A DNA stretch of 64,000 nucleotides from NCBI RefSeq assembly GCF_901447495.1, contig NZ_CABDWS010000003.1, positions 1 to 64,000 of the forward strand, in the 5' to 3' direction. Below are positions 63,866 to 64,000 of this stretch, piece after piece (position 1 is the first letter of the stretch; the number at the start of each line of letters is the position of its first letter). Position numbers and translations under genes: made by a program. The stretch is from Haloimpatiens lingqiaonensis. GTDB lineage: Bacteria > Bacillota > Clostridia > Clostridiales > Clostridiaceae. The notes beneath the pieces were generated by a model. That model was not told where the DNA came from. It saw nothing but the letters and a program-made list of their open reading frames with translations, and ran no database searches.

Positions 63866-64000
63866 TTTTTTTAGACTATTGAGCTAGCTTTAGAAATTCT
63901 TTGTTTTCAAAATTGAATACCCGTTAAGAAGCTTTCATTGTTTGAATGAGGAACGAGTGAGTTTGAAAGCTTTAGGGTATTCAATTTTGAAAACATTAGA
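63866..64000. ncRNA. Structured element, copy II, cut by the window end
   Basis: Inverse orientation to copy I. Inner helix 63903-63921 with 63976-63994 has 19 perfect pairs; core stem AAGCTTTCA / TGAAAGCTT (63929-63937 with 63964-63972). The loop TTGTTTGAATGAGGAACGAG is nearly the same as in copy I, and the flank around 63871-63900 matches the copy I right side. The remaining right arm lies beyond 64000. Confidence 0.7.

Noticed and set aside
62861-64000. tRNA or rRNA gene in the structured tail
   Set aside because: No cloverleaf, no TTCGA-type T arm with matching stems, and no rRNA-like segment was recognised.

Overview
The window is strongly A+T-rich chromosomal DNA from a low-G+C, spore-forming anaerobic Firmicute. 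Gene content and order look like a Clostridium, most like the proteolytic C. botulinum / C. sporogenes group. That is an inference from family resemblance; no database was searched. Supporting signs are strong AGGAGG-type ribosome sites with many GTG and TTG starts, a T-box before argS, both LonA and the spore-former protease LonB, pyruvate formate-lyase, a short FeoB with a Cys-rich partner, and several Cys-rich proteins of spore-coat type. Most genes lie on the minus strand and nearly all are housekeeping. Start codons were moved to fit ribosome sites wherever the longest reading frame looked too long.

Layout: 31-1844 minus holds an RNase H-fold protein, a HAD phosphatase and a PilZ protein. 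2071-4253 plus is the ferrous iron operon feoA-feoB-Cys-rich partner. 4303-9464 holds a second RNase H-fold protein, argS with a T-box leader and consensus promoter, a remnant of a YyaL-type gene, a Cys-rich protein and a cysteine desulfidase-family gene. 9801-22817 minus is a five-gene DNA-end-processing cluster, addB-addA-yhaM-sbcD-sbcC. 23198-25666 has brnQ with a CodY-like box and a GyrI-like protein. 25884-28220 is a DinG/XPD-type helicase. 28326-33238 minus is the adenosylcobalamin late-pathway cluster cobT-cobC-cobU-cobS-cobO plus an SDR reductase and a tiny membrane protein. 33426-38796 carries trmB, an M50 protease, a membrane-anchored protein, a phosphodiester glycosidase-domain protein and a PIN-PhoH ATPase. 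39095-41835 has perR, a solute-binding lipoprotein and an anchored protein.

42009-43346 is a set of likely spore-surface genes. 43553-51692 minus is the classic protein quality-control run tig-clpP-clpX-lonB-lon-engB. 53086-56157 plus is pflB-pflA. 56246-59465 minus is an ABC system of the lactococcin-972 bacteriocin type, with its permease broken at a ten-A tract and a 22-residue hydrophobic peptide in front. 59878-61488 has a TenI-like thiazole tautomerase and a ThiS-ThiF fusion. 61640-62860 is a methyltransferase. The last 1.1 kb has no protein gene but is packed with structure.

The most unusual signal is in that tail. Two copies of an RNA-like element (62893-63125, and 63866 to the window end) share conserved loops, while four base pairs in their helices change on both sides so that pairing is kept. 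Between them is a compact G+C-richer segment that can fold with pseudoknot-like alternatives. Other points of interest are a hairpin that closes an over-long gap between ribosome site and TTG start of the phoH-type gene, the slippage-prone ABC permease and its peptide, nested dyads upstream of pflB, and an intergenic repeat family with AACTTTCGCA-type inverted ends.
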